Shown here piece by piece: positions 21,150 to 41,497 of a stretch of 64,000 bases of DNA. The notes below the pieces were generated by a model. That model was not told where the DNA came from. It saw only the letters and a list, made by a program, of their open reading frames with translations, and did not search any database. A program made the position numbers and the translations under genes. Source of the stretch: JACKJK01 sp046159835 (GTDB lineage Bacteria; Pseudomonadota; Alphaproteobacteria; Rhizobiales; Tepidamorphaceae); contig NZ_JBJXCY010000001.1 in NCBI RefSeq assembly GCF_046159835.1, positions 1,776,887 to 1,840,886 on the forward strand. The letters run 5' to 3'. Every line of letters starts with the position of its first letter. Position 1 is the stretch's first letter.

Positions 21150-21707
21150 CTAGGCCCGGAAGGGAAAGTTGAAGTTCTTCAGAAGCGAACGTGCCTCGTC
21201 GTCCGTCTTCGCGGTCGTGCACACGATGATGTCCATACCCATCATGTGGTCGACCTTGTCGTAATCGATCTCGGGGAACACGATGTGTTCCTTGATGCCC
21301 ATCGCGTAGTTGCCACGCCCGTCGAAGCTCTTCGGGTTCAGGCCGCGAAAGTCACGGACGCGCGGCAGCGCGATCGTCACCAGGCGATCGAGAAATTCGT
21401 ACATCCGCGCCTTGCGCAGCGTGACCTTGGCACCGATCGGCATCTCTTCGCGCAGCTTGAAGCCGGCAATCGAGGTACGCGCCTTGGTGACAACCGGCTG
21501 CTGACCGGCAATGCGGCCAAGCTCTTCGGCAGCCGACTTCACGCGCTTGGAATCGCCGACGGCTTCGCCGACGCCCATGTTCAGCACGATCTTGTCGAGC
21601 GCAGGCACTTCCAACACATTCTTGTAGCCGAACTCCTCAAGGAGCTTCGGGCGCACAACGTCCGCGTAATGCTTTTTCAAGCGCGGTTCGTAACCGTTCT
21701 CAGCCAT
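21150..21707 (-). CDS. rplE: 50S ribosomal protein L5
   Basis: A 185-residue 5S rRNA-binding protein that touches the P-site tRNA. LDKIVLNMGVGEA, GAKVTLRKARMYEFLDRL and RDFRGLNPKSFDGRGNYAMG are conserved. The start is ATG 21707 (MAENGYEPRLK), which overlaps the end of rplX by 8 nt. Confidence 0.98.
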   Translation of the reverse strand: MAENGYEPRLKKHYADVVRPKLLEEFGYKNVLEVPALDKIVLNMGVGEAVGDSKRVKSAAEELGRIAGQQPVVTKARTSIAGFKLREEMPIGAKVTLRKARMYEFLDRLVTIALPRVRDFRGLNPKSFDGRGNYAMGIKEHIVFPEIDYDKVDHMMGMDIIVCTTAKTDDEARSLLKNFNFPFRA

Positions 21708-22017
21708 CGATCGTCTCTCCCGAGCGCCGGGCAATGCGCACCTTGCGCCCATCATTCAGGGTCTGGAAGCCGACGCGAGTCGGCTTGTTGTCCTTCGGGT
21801 CCGCCAGGGCCAGGTTGGAAATGTGGATCGCGGCCTCTTTCGAGATGATCCCGCCTTCCTGGTTCGGCGTCTGGCGCTGGTGGCGGCGGATCATGTTGAT
21901 CCCGCGAACGAGCGCGCGGTTTTCCTGCGGACGAACTTCGATCACTTCGCCCGTGCGACCCTTGTCTTTGCCGGTCAGCACGACGACCTTGTCGCCCTTC
22001 TTGATCTTCGCAGCCAT
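21700..22017 (-). CDS. rplX: 50S ribosomal protein L24
   Basis: A 105-residue assembly-initiator protein with a KOW motif (IKKGDKVVVLTGKDKGRTG, residues about 5-23). I use ATG 22017, which shares its A with the rplN stop (TGATG). The GTG three bases upstream is an alternative that would add one residue. It overlaps rplE by 8 nt. Confidence 0.97.
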   Translation of the reverse strand: MAAKIKKGDKVVVLTGKDKGRTGEVIEVRPQENRALVRGINMIRRHQRQTPNQEGGIISKEAAIHISNLALADPKDNKPTRVGFQTLNDGRKVRIARRSGETIDG

Positions 22018-22385
22018 CACAGAACCTCCGGAGCCAGCGAAACGATCTTCATGTGGTTCTTGCCGCGCAGTTCGCGCGGAACCGGTCCGAAGATACGGGT
22101 GCCGATCGGCTCCTTGTTGTTGTTGACCAGAACGGCCGCATTGCGGTCGAAACGGATCACGGTGCCGTCATTGCGACGGATAGCCTTTGCCGTGCGGACG
22201 ACGATGGCCTTCAGGACCTCGCCCTTCTTCACGCGACCGCGCGGAATGGCTTCCTTCACAGAAACCACGATGATGTCGCCGACGCGCGCGTACTTGCGCT
22301 TCGAACCGCCCAGCACCTTGATGCACATGACACGGCGCGCACCGGAATTGTCGGCGACGTCGAGGTTTGTTTGCATCTGGATCAT
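22017..22385 (-). CDS. rplN: 50S ribosomal protein L14
   Basis: A 122-residue protein at the subunit interface (bridges B5 and B8). It opens MIQMQTNLDVADNSGARRV and has GDIIVVSVKEAIPRG and GTRIFGPVPRELR. It shares one base with rplX and lies 57 nt after rpsQ. Confidence 0.98.
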   Translation of the reverse strand: MIQMQTNLDVADNSGARRVMCIKVLGGSKRKYARVGDIIVVSVKEAIPRGRVKKGEVLKAIVVRTAKAIRRNDGTVIRFDRNAAVLVNNNKEPIGTRIFGPVPRELRGKNHMKIVSLAPEVL

Positions 22386-22442
22386 GGCTGACCTCTTGTT
22401 TCCTGTCTAAGCCGCCAGGCTCAAAGCCCGGCTGCCCTGCCC

Positions 22443-22679
22443 TCAGGCGCTTGTTTCAACCACCGTCCAGCGCTTGGAGCGCGAGATCGGAGCACATTCC
22501 TGGATACGCACGATGTCACCCACCTTGTGCGCGTTCTCCGCATCATGCGCCTGGTAGCGCTTGGAACGGCGAACGGTCTTCTTGAACAGAGGGTGCGTGA
22601 AGCGGCGCTCGACCAGGACGACAACGGTCTTGTCCATCTTGTCGCTCACCACGGTGCCCTGCAGAATTCGTTTCGGCAT
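22443..22679 (-). CDS. rpsQ: 30S ribosomal protein S17
   Basis: A 78-residue OB-fold protein binding the 5' domain of 16S rRNA. It opens MPKRILQGTVVSDKMDKTV and carries RRFTHPLFKKTVRRSKRY and ENAHKVGDIVRI. It lies 10 nt after rpmC. Confidence 0.98.
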   Translation of the reverse strand: MPKRILQGTVVSDKMDKTVVVLVERRFTHPLFKKTVRRSKRYQAHDAENAHKVGDIVRIQECAPISRSKRWTVVETSA

Positions 22680-22689
22680 CGTCGTCCCC

Positions 22690-22893
22690 TTAAGCCTGCG
22701 CCTGCTGGCGCGCCTTGTCGTTGATGATCGTCTTGACCAGCGCGATCTGGCGGCGGACCTGGCGGACGCGTGCGGTATTCTCGAGCTGCCCGGTGGCCTG
22801 CTGGAAACGCAGGTTGAACTGCTCTTTCTTCAGCTTCACGAGCTCTTCGCTCAACTGGTCGGGCGTCATGCCCTTGGCGTCTTCGGCTTTCAT
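22690..22893 (-). CDS. rpmC: 50S ribosomal protein L29
   Basis: A 67-residue two-helix protein next to the exit tunnel. The helix LSEELVKLKKEQFNLRFQ and the RVRQVRRQIALVKTIIND segment are typical. I choose ATG 22893, with AAGGA 8 nt upstream; the preceding in-frame GTG would sit closer than normal to that site. It lies 11 nt after rplP. Confidence 0.97.
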   Translation of the reverse strand: MKAEDAKGMTPDQLSEELVKLKKEQFNLRFQQATGQLENTARVRQVRRQIALVKTIINDKARQQAQA

Positions 22894-22904
22894 CACTTCA
22901 ATCC

Positions 22905-23318
22905 TTACTCGCCGACCCGGCTGACAACCTTGGTGCGGACCGGCAGCTTCGCAGCTCCAAGGCGCAGGGCCTCGTGTGCGACCTCCGGCGTGACACCGTC
23001 GATTTCGAACATGATGCGACCAGGCTTGACCCGCGCCGCCCAGTATTCCGGCGAACCCTTGCCCTTACCCATGCGCACTTCGGTCGGCTTCTTCGAAACC
23101 GGCACATCGGGGAAAATGCGGATCCACACACGGCCCGCACGCTTCATGTGGCGGGTGATCGCGCGGCGCGCAGCTTCGATCTGGCGCGCGGTGACGCGCT
23201 CCGGCTCCAGCGACTTCAGGCCGTAGGAACCGAATGCGAGCGTAACGCCCCGCGTAGCCAGGCCGTGGATGCGGCCCTTGTGCTGCTTGCGGAATTTTGT
23301 GCGCTTTGGCTGCAGCAT
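22905..23318 (-). CDS. rplP: 50S ribosomal protein L16
   Basis: A 137-residue protein near the peptidyl-transferase centre and A-site tRNA elbow. It opens MLQPKRTKFRKQHKGR, has EAARRAITRHMKRAGRVWIR, and ends with RTKVVSRVGE. It lies 33 nt after rpsC. Confidence 0.98.
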   Translation of the reverse strand: MLQPKRTKFRKQHKGRIHGLATRGVTLAFGSYGLKSLEPERVTARQIEAARRAITRHMKRAGRVWIRIFPDVPVSKKPTEVRMGKGKGSPEYWAARVKPGRIMFEIDGVTPEVAHEALRLGAAKLPVRTKVVSRVGE

Positions 23319-23351
23319 CTTCTCTGTCTCCTAATCCCTAAGCTGACCGTG

Positions 23352-24059
23352 TCAGCCCTTGGCCTGTTCGCGGCGGCGTCCGGACGTCTCGCCACCATCA
23401 AGCGAGCGGCGCTCCGAAGCCATCGGATCGTGTTCCAGGATCTCGCCCTTGAAGATCCAGACCTTCACACCGTTGGTGCCATATGCCGTGATCGCCGTCG
23501 TCTCGCCGTAATCGACGTCGGCGCGCAGCGTGTGCAACGGCACGCGGCCCTCGCGGTACCATTCCGTGCGCGCGATCTCCGCGCCGCCGAGACGGCCACC
23601 ACAGGTGATCTTGATGCCGCCCGCACCCAGACGGATGGCGGACTGCACGGCCCGCTTCATGGCGCGGCGGAAAGACACGCGGCGCTCAAGCTGCTGGGCA
23701 ATGGACTCTGCGACGAGCTGGGCATCGAGCTCCGGCTTGCGCACTTCCATGATGTTGAGGTGCACTTCGGAGTCGGTCATCGACGCGATCTTGCGGCGCA
23801 GCTTCTCGATGTCCGCGCCCTTCTTGCCGATGACAATACCGGGACGTGCGGAATGGATCGTGACGCGGCACTTCTTGTGCGGACGCTCGATGACGATACG
23901 CGCAACCGCAGCCTGCTTCAGCTGCTCCTTGAGGTAGTTGCGGATCTTCATGTCCTCATGCAGCAGCGCACCATATTCCTGGTCGTCCGCGAACCAGCGG
24001 GAATCCCAGGTCTTGTTGATGCCGAGCCGAAGACCGACCGGATTTACTTTATTTCCCAT
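23352..24059 (-). CDS. rpsC: 30S ribosomal protein S3
   Basis: A 235-residue protein of the mRNA entry tunnel with helicase activity. It opens MGNKVNPVGLRLGINKTWDS, carries the KH-domain loop PGIVIGKKGADIEKLR, and has a basic C-terminus. Its ATG shares one base with the rplV stop (TGATG). Confidence 0.98.
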   Translation of the reverse strand: MGNKVNPVGLRLGINKTWDSRWFADDQEYGALLHEDMKIRNYLKEQLKQAAVARIVIERPHKKCRVTIHSARPGIVIGKKGADIEKLRRKIASMTDSEVHLNIMEVRKPELDAQLVAESIAQQLERRVSFRRAMKRAVQSAIRLGAGGIKITCGGRLGGAEIARTEWYREGRVPLHTLRADVDYGETTAITAYGTNGVKVWIFKGEILEHDPMASERRSLDGGETSGRRREQAKG

Positions 24060-24439
24060 CAGACGGCCTCCTCGACCTGTCGAACGACGATCGTCAGATT
24101 TGCGAACGGCTTCATGATCCGCCCGACGCGGCCGCGCGCACGCGGCTGGAAACGCTTCATCACCAGCGACTTGCCTACAAAGGCTTCCGCGACGATGAGG
24201 TCGTCGACGTCCAGCGAATGGTTGTTCTCCGCATTCGCAATCGCCGATTCCAGCGTCTTCTTCACGTCCTTCGCGATCCGCTTCTCGGAGAAGGTCAGGT
24301 CGGCCAGAGCCTTGTCGACCTTCTTGCCGCGAATGAGCTGCGCAACGAGGTTCAGCTTCTGCGGGCTGACGCGCAGATTGCGCGCAATCGCCTTGGCCTC
24401 GTTGTCGGCCAGCGCACGTGGTGTCGCCTGCTTGCCCAT
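24059..24439 (-). CDS. rplV: 50S ribosomal protein L22
   Basis: A 126-residue protein whose hairpin lines the nascent-peptide tunnel. Landmarks are RNLRVSPQKLNLVAQLIRG and the hairpin end QPRARGRVGRIMKPFANL. I use ATG 24439 (MGKQATPRA), 2 nt after the rpsS stop. The upstream open frame is a shadow of rpsS. Confidence 0.97.
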   Translation of the reverse strand: MGKQATPRALADNEAKAIARNLRVSPQKLNLVAQLIRGKKVDKALADLTFSEKRIAKDVKKTLESAIANAENNHSLDVDDLIVAEAFVGKSLVMKRFQPRARGRVGRIMKPFANLTIVVRQVEEAV

Positions 24440-24441
24440 CG

Positions 24442-24720
24442 TTACTTCCTCTTCGCCTTCTTGTCGGCGGCGTGGCCGTAGTAGGTCCGCGACGGCGAGA
24501 ATTCGCCGAACTTGTGACCGATCATGTCCTCGGTGACGAGCACCGGCACATGCTTCTGGCCGTTGTAGACGCCGAACGTCAGACCGACGAACTGCGGCAG
24601 GATCGTGGAGCGGCGGCTCCACATCTTGATGACTTCCTTGCGGCCCGATTCACGAACGGCATCTGCCTTCTTCAGCAGGTAACCATCGACGAAAGGACCC
24701 TTCCAGACGGAACGCGCCAT
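24442..24720 (-). CDS. rpsS: 30S ribosomal protein S19
   Basis: A 92-residue protein of the small-subunit head. It opens MARSVWKGPFVDGYLLKK and contains KMWSRRSTILPQFVGLTF and HKFGEFSPSRTYYGH. It lies 5 nt after rplB. Confidence 0.98.
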   Translation of the reverse strand: MARSVWKGPFVDGYLLKKADAVRESGRKEVIKMWSRRSTILPQFVGLTFGVYNGQKHVPVLVTEDMIGHKFGEFSPSRTYYGHAADKKAKRK

Positions 24721-24725
24721 AACGC

Positions 24726-25568
<843 letters not shown>

Positions 25569-25584
25569 AACGCTTCCCGCCGTC

Positions 25585-25881
25585 TCAGAGGCCCGTGGTG
25601 ACGTCGATGCTGTGGCCCTCTTCGAGGGTCACAACGGCTTTCTTCAGGTCATTCTGCTTGCCGATCCGGCCGCGGAACCGCTTCACCTTGCCCTTGCGGA
25701 CCAGCGTGTTCACGGCCTTGACCTTCACGCCGAACAGGGCCTCGACCGCCGACTTGATGGCGGGCTTGGTCGCGTCCGGAGAAACCTTGAAAACAACCTG
25801 GTTGTTTTCCGATGCCATCGTCGCCTTTTCGGTGATCACCGGCGAAACGATCACGTCGTAGTGTCGCGTATCGGTGCTCAT
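25585..25881 (-). CDS. rplW: 50S ribosomal protein L23
   Basis: A 98-residue protein at the tunnel exit, the docking site for trigger factor and SRP. YDVIVSPVITEKATMASENN and AVEALFGVKVKAVNTL are typical. It overlaps rplD by 4 nt (ATGA). Confidence 0.98.
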   Translation of the reverse strand: MSTDTRHYDVIVSPVITEKATMASENNQVVFKVSPDATKPAIKSAVEALFGVKVKAVNTLVRKGKVKRFRGRIGKQNDLKKAVVTLEEGHSIDVTTGL

Positions 25882-26498
25882 TTGAAGCGCTCCTTCAGGG
25901 CATCGACTGCAGCGCGCGTCAGCACGAGCTTTTCGCGCCGCAGGATGTCGTACACATTGATGCCCTGCACCGGCAGGACGTCGAGATGCTTCAGGTTGCG
26001 GGCAGCCATCTGGAAGTTGCCGTTCACATCCGCGCCGTCGATGACGAGCGCCGAGGAAAAGCCCAGGTTGCCGAGCGTACCCAACAGAGCCTTGGTCTTG
26101 GCGTCCTTCATCTCGGTGTTCTCGAGAATGATCAGGTCGGATGCCTTGGCCTTGGTCGACAGGGCATGCTTCAACGCGAGCGCACGAACCTTCTTGGGAA
26201 GGTCATGGGCATGGCTGCGCACGACCGGACCGAACGCCCGGCCACCGCCACGAAACACGCCGACGCGCGCCGAACCGTGACGGGCACGACCGGTACCCTT
26301 CTGACGGAACATCTTGGCGCCGGTGCGGCTGATCTCGGCACGGGTCTTGGTCTTGTGCGTACCGGCCTGGCGCTTGGCCAGCTGGTAGCGAACCATGCGC
26401 TGCAGAATGTCGGCGCGCGGGTCGAGACCGAAGATCTCGTCGTCGAGATCGATGGAACCGCCCTTCTTGCCGTCGAGAGAAATCACGTCGAGTTTCAT
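25878..26498 (-). CDS. rplD: 50S ribosomal protein L4
   Basis: A 206-residue protein. In E. coli L4 represses the S10 operon and stimulates attenuation. The tunnel loop has MFRQKGTGRARHGSARVG, and GPVVRSHAHDLPKKVRALAL follows. It starts directly after the rplC stop and overlaps rplW. Confidence 0.98.
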   Translation of the reverse strand: MKLDVISLDGKKGGSIDLDDEIFGLDPRADILQRMVRYQLAKRQAGTHKTKTRAEISRTGAKMFRQKGTGRARHGSARVGVFRGGGRAFGPVVRSHAHDLPKKVRALALKHALSTKAKASDLIILENTEMKDAKTKALLGTLGNLGFSSALVIDGADVNGNFQMAARNLKHLDVLPVQGINVYDILRREKLVLTRAAVDALKERFK

Positions 26499-27242
26499 TT
26501 ACGCGTCCTCCGACCCTGCTGCTTCCGGCGTATTCGCCTCGGCAGTCTGCGCTTCACCGGCATCGCCCTTGCCACGGAACGCGCCGGGGAACGGCACGTC
26601 ATCGGGCAGCTTGCGCTTGACCGCATCGCTGAGCAGCACGAAGCCGCCCTTGGTGCCGGGAACCGCGCCCTTGACCATGATCAGGCCACGATCGACGTCG
26701 GTGCGGACAACCTGCAGGTTCTGCGTGGTCACGCGGGTCGCACCCATGTGGCCGGCCATCTTCTTGCCCTTGAACACCTTGCCGGGATCCTGGGAGTTAC
26801 CCGTGGAACCATGGCTACGGTGCGAAACCGACACGCCGTGCGAGGCGCGAAGACCGCCGAAGTTGTGCCGCTTCATGGCGCCGGCAAAGCCCTTGCCCGT
26901 CGAGGTGCCGATGGCATCGACGAACTGGCCCGCGACGAAATGGTCGGCAGTGAACTCCGAACCCACGTCGACCATGTTCTCGGGGGTCACCCGGAACTCG
27001 GCCATCTTGCGCTTCGGCTCAACGCTGGCCACGGCGAAGTGGCCGCGCTCTGCGCGGGGCGTGTTCTTGGCCTTCTTGCGGCCCACACCCAGCTGAAGCG
27101 CGGTGTAGCCGTTCTTTTCTTCGGTTCGCTGCGCGACAACCTGGCACTGTTCGACCTTCAGAACCGTGACGGGGATGTGTTCCCCCTCCTCGGTGAAGAC
27201 CCGGGTCATGCCGAGCTTCTGCGCGATCAATCCTGAGCGCAT
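26499..27242 (-). CDS. rplC: 50S ribosomal protein L3
   Basis: A 247-residue protein that initiates 50S assembly. It opens MRSGLIAQKLGMTRVFTEEG and carries FAGAMKRHNFGGLRASHGVS near the peptidyl-transferase centre. The last 20 or so residues form an Ala/Glu-rich tail beyond the usual core. It lies 20 nt after rpsJ. Confidence 0.98.
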   Translation of the reverse strand: MRSGLIAQKLGMTRVFTEEGEHIPVTVLKVEQCQVVAQRTEEKNGYTALQLGVGRKKAKNTPRAERGHFAVASVEPKRKMAEFRVTPENMVDVGSEFTADHFVAGQFVDAIGTSTGKGFAGAMKRHNFGGLRASHGVSVSHRSHGSTGNSQDPGKVFKGKKMAGHMGATRVTTQNLQVVRTDVDRGLIMVKGAVPGTKGGFVLLSDAVKRKLPDDVPFPGAFRGKGDAGEAQTAEANTPEAAGSEDA

Positions 27243-27262
27243 GGCTAACGTCTCTCTCCGGC

Positions 27263-27571
27263 TTACAACTTGATTTCGACGTCAACGCCGGCGGCGAGGT
27301 CGAGCTTCATCAGCGCGTCCACGGTCTGCGGCGTCGGATCGACGATATCGAGCAGCCGCTTGTGGGTGCGCATTTCAAACTGCTCGCGGCTCTTCTTGTC
27401 GACATGCGGCGAGCGGTTCACCGTGAAGCGCTCGATCCGGGTCGGCAGCGGAATGGGCCCACGAACCTGTGCGCCGGTACGGCGTGCCGTGTTGACGATC
27501 TCGCGGGTCGAATTATCGAGCACGCGATGATCGAAGGCCTTAAGCCGGATTCGGATATTTTGACCGTTCAT
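27263..27571 (-). CDS. rpsJ: 30S ribosomal protein S10 / NusE
   Basis: A 102-residue protein of the small-subunit head that also joins NusB in antitermination. IRIRLKAFDHRVLDNSTREI opens the conserved part, and PTRIERFTVNRSPHVDKKSR is typical. I use ATG 27571 (MNGQNIRIR). It is the first gene of the S10 part and follows tufA after an 86-nt spacer with a hairpin. Confidence 0.98.
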   Translation of the reverse strand: MNGQNIRIRLKAFDHRVLDNSTREIVNTARRTGAQVRGPIPLPTRIERFTVNRSPHVDKKSREQFEMRTHKRLLDIVDPTPQTVDALMKLDLAAGVDVEIKL

Positions 27572-27603
27572 CGGTTTACGTCCCAAACGGGTTGATCGAA
27601 ACA

Positions 27604-27634
27604 GGCGGCGCCAGCTTTTGCGGCTGGCACCGCC
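27604..27634 (-). other. Stem-loop between tufA and rpsJ (possible weak attenuator)
   Basis: GGCGG and GCCAGC (27604-27615) pair with GCTGGC and CCGCC (27623-27634), an 11-bp stem broken by one mismatch. On the minus strand it is followed by TGTTTCG, not a clean T run. It could partly end tufA transcripts or act as an S10 leader structure; no other promoter is evident in the 86-nt gap. Confidence 0.5.
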
Positions 27635-27657
27635 CGGTTAATTCTTGGCGTAGACGA

Positions 27658-28833
<1,176 letters not shown>

Positions 28834-28886
28834 GGGTTGTCTCCGTCTCTACGAAAATTTCGTTGTTGAACCTTGTCTCAAGCTGT

Positions 28887-30962
<2,076 letters not shown>

Positions 30963-30986
30963 GGGGGTCTCTCCGGAAAAGTCCGA

Positions 30987-31457
30987 TTACCAGCGGTAGT
31001 GCGAAAAGGCGCGGTTGGCTTCCGCCATCCGGTGCGTGTCTTCACGCTTCTTCACGGCCGAACCGCGGCTGTTGAATGCGTCGAGAAGCTCACCCGACAG
31101 GCGCTCCGTCATGGTGCGTTCGTTGCGGGCACGAGCTGCAGAGATCAGCCAGCGGATCGCCAGCGCCTGCTTGCGCTCGTTGCGGACTTCGACGGGGACC
31201 TGGTAGGTCGCACCGCCGACGCGGCGGGAGCGGACCTCAACGGCCGGCATCACGTTTTCCAGCGCCGTGTGGAAGACGTTGAGCGGATCGGCCTTGGCCT
31301 TATCCTCGATCGCCTGGAAGGCGTTGTAGACGATGCTTTCGGCTACGGACTTCTTGCCGTCGCGCATCACCGAGTTCATGAACTTGGTGACCACGATGTC
31401 CTTGAACTTCGGATCCGGCAGGATTTCCCGTTTTTCAGCCTGACGACGACGCGACAT
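30987..31457 (-). CDS. rpsG: 30S ribosomal protein S7
   Basis: A 156-residue head protein that starts 3'-domain assembly of 16S rRNA. In E. coli S7 autoregulates the str operon. It has KFMNSVMRDGKKSVAESIVY and GGATYQVPVEVRNERKQALA. It lies 45 nt after rpsL. Confidence 0.98.
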   Translation of the reverse strand: MSRRRQAEKREILPDPKFKDIVVTKFMNSVMRDGKKSVAESIVYNAFQAIEDKAKADPLNVFHTALENVMPAVEVRSRRVGGATYQVPVEVRNERKQALAIRWLISAARARNERTMTERLSGELLDAFNSRGSAVKKREDTHRMAEANRAFSHYRW

Positions 31458-31502
31458 GTATTGTGACCTTCTCGCCTGTAATTCTCGTGCGTTGAACGCG
31501 AC

Positions 31503-31874
31503 TTACTTCGGACGCTTCGCGCCATACTTCGAACGGCGCTGCTTGCGGTCCTTGACGCCCTGGGTATCCAGAACGCCGCGAATGATGTGGTAGCGAACGC
31601 CGGGCAGATCCTTCACGCGGCCGCCGCGGATCATGACCACCGAGTGTTCCTGCAGGTTGTGACCCTCGCCCGGGATGTAGCCGATCACTTCGTAACCGTT
31701 GGTCAGGCGGATCTTGGCCACCTTGCGGAGCGCGGAGTTCGGCTTCTTCGGCGTGGTCGTGTAGACACGGGTGCAAACGCCACGCTTCTGCGGGCATGCT
31801 TCCATCGCCGGAACCTTGTTGCGCTTCGGCTTGTCCTTACGCGGTTTGCGGATCAGCTGCTGGATCGTCGGCAT
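31503..31874 (-). CDS. rpsL: 30S ribosomal protein S12
   Basis: A 123-residue decoding-centre protein. It opens MPTIQQLIRKPRKDKPKR. The lysines whose mutation gives streptomycin resistance are wild type (K in TTPKKPNSALRK and K in GGRVKDLPGVRYH). It is the first gene of the str operon, preceded by a long leader with its own promoter at 32132-32160. Confidence 0.98.
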   Translation of the reverse strand: MPTIQQLIRKPRKDKPKRNKVPAMEACPQKRGVCTRVYTTTPKKPNSALRKVAKIRLTNGYEVIGYIPGEGHNLQEHSVVMIRGGRVKDLPGVRYHIIRGVLDTQGVKDRKQRRSKYGAKRPK

Positions 31875-31949
31875 CGGCCTGCTGTCTCTCTTCTCCGGAC
31901 CTTCGCGACGGTCCGTTCGGTTTCAGTTTATTCAGCGCGCCAACAAACG

Positions 31950-31982
31950 AAAAAAGCCCGAGCGGGGCCAAGCCCCGGGGGC
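31950..31982 (-). promoter_or_regulatory. Terminator-like hairpin in the rpsL leader
   Basis: On the minus strand an inner stem CGGGGC-TTG-GCCCCG lies within an outer GCCC/GGGC pairing and runs straight into six T residues. It sits between the promoter at 32132-32160 and the rpsL start at 31874, with no gene in between, so it would act as an attenuator of the str operon. Confidence 0.6.
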
Positions 31983-32131
31983 AGTATCGAAACGCAGAGG
32001 ACCCAGCTTGCGCCGGGTCATGACCTCGATCTGGTATCGCTTGCGCGGCGACAGCGTTTAAGTCGTTGAATTCGCGTCCGTGTCGAACTGCGAATGTTGA
32101 TGACTTACCACCAGTCGCTGAAAGTTGGCGG

Positions 32132-32160
32132 AACATACTCACCACGCTCCACCCCGTCAA
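32132..32160 (-). promoter_or_regulatory. Sigma70-type promoter of the str operon
   Basis: On the minus strand TTGACG (32155-32160) is followed after exactly 17 nt by TATGTT (32132-32137). It lies about 260 nt upstream of rpsL and just downstream of the rpoC terminator, the expected place for the str promoter. The rest of the 31875-32313 gap holds no convincing gene. Confidence 0.72.
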
Positions 32161-32245
32161 CCGGCGCTGACGGCAATTTTTCAACGTTTTCGCCGCGGTA
32201 GGCGACACAAACGACCGAACTTGAACCAAGTGCGCGCGGATCAAC

Positions 32246-32272
32246 GAAAAAGGGCCGCCCTCAGGCGGCCCT
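32246..32272 (-). terminator. Rho-independent terminator after rpoC
   Basis: AGGGCCGCC (32251-32259) pairs with GGCGGCCCT (32264-32272) around a 4-nt loop. Read on the minus strand it ends in a T run. It lies 42 nt after the rpoC stop and separates the rpoBC unit from the str operon. Confidence 0.88.
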
Positions 32273-32313
32273 CTTGTCTCTTGTGATTCCCGATTCCGCG
32301 AAGAAAAGCCCGA

Positions 32314-36498
<4,185 letters not shown>

Positions 36499-36592
36499 CC
36501 TGGTCTCCTTGTGCCGCGCGGGTCATGCCGGCGAAATGCCGGCACCCCGTCGCGTATAATCGATTGCTCGCTTAACTCGTCGACTTGAAGGC

Positions 36593-40729
<4,137 letters not shown>

Positions 40730-41034
40730 CGTCGCTCCTTTGGAGTCTTGCTGTTCAGGGACAAGGTGCCCCGTCCACACGCGTCAAATACTCAATTCGC
40801 GCTACCGGACCCGCGAGAGGATTGCGGAACCTGCAGCAGTGCCGGGCGTTGACCCAGCGGCCCGGCAGCAAGGCCCATGCGGACCGCGCCGGCTGAAACA
40901 CTTTCATCACGCCTGATCCGGTACACTCCCCTGAAATCGGGAGGAGCGACCCGAAACGCGAAGACGGACATGCCGTCGCGCAAGATTTCCCTGCGAAACG
41001 GCACGCCCACCCGCCTCAAACGCATCAGCAGATC

Positions 41035-41060
41035 GCCGCCCCGGCGAAAACCGGGGCGGC
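41035..41060 (-). other. Strong hairpin in the rplL-rpoB spacer without a T run
   Basis: GCCGCCCCGG (41035-41044) pairs perfectly with CCGGGGCGGC (41051-41060), loop CGAAAA, 10 nt after the rplL stop. No T tract follows on the minus strand, so it is more likely a partial attenuator or RNA-processing site than a full terminator. The rest of the 340-nt gap up to rpoB (40730-41034) shows no gene or clear promoter. Confidence 0.6.
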
Positions 41061-41069
41061 AACGCTGAA

Positions 41070-41450
41070 TTACTTCAGCTCGACCTTGGCACCTGCCTCT
41101 TCGAGCTGCTTCTTGATCTTCTCGGCTTCGTCCTTCGAAGCGCCTTCCTTGACGGGCTTCGGTGCGCCTTCGACGAGGTCCTTGGCTTCCTTCAGGCCAA
41201 GACCCGTGATGGTGCGGACTTCCTTGATGACGTTGATCTTCTTGTCGCCGGCGTCGGCGAGAATGACGTCGAATTCGTCCTTCTCCTCGGCCGCGGCGGC
41301 ACCGGCGTCAGCACCACCGGCAGCGGCGGCAACAGCCACCGGCGCAGCAGCGGAAACGCCCCACTTTTCCTCGAGCATCTTGGAAAGCTCGGCGGCTTCC
41401 AGGACGGTGAGGTTGGAAAGGTCTTCTACGATCTTTTCGAGATCAGCCAT
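41070..41450 (-). CDS. rplL: 50S ribosomal protein L7/L12
   Basis: A 126-residue stalk protein that recruits translation factors. The N-terminal dimer domain is followed by an Ala-rich hinge (AAAAGGADAGAAAAE) and the C-terminal domain with KINVIKEVRTITGLGLKEAK and GAPKPVKEG. It lies 47 nt after rplJ. Confidence 0.98.
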   Translation of the reverse strand: MADLEKIVEDLSNLTVLEAAELSKMLEEKWGVSAAAPVAVAAAAGGADAGAAAAEEKDEFDVILADAGDKKINVIKEVRTITGLGLKEAKDLVEGAPKPVKEGASKDEAEKIKKQLEEAGAKVELK

Positions 41451-41497
41451 TTTTTAACTCCTGATCAGTTCGAACCAATTGAGAGGGAGGACCGGCT

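Noticed and set aside
31837..32244. A 135-codon minus-strand frame in the rpsL leader
   Set aside because: It overlaps the promoter, the hairpin and the rpsL start; it is untranslated leader by context.
40792..41025. A 77-codon minus-strand frame between rplL and rpoB
   Set aside because: No ribosome site, no family and no reason for a gene in this leader.
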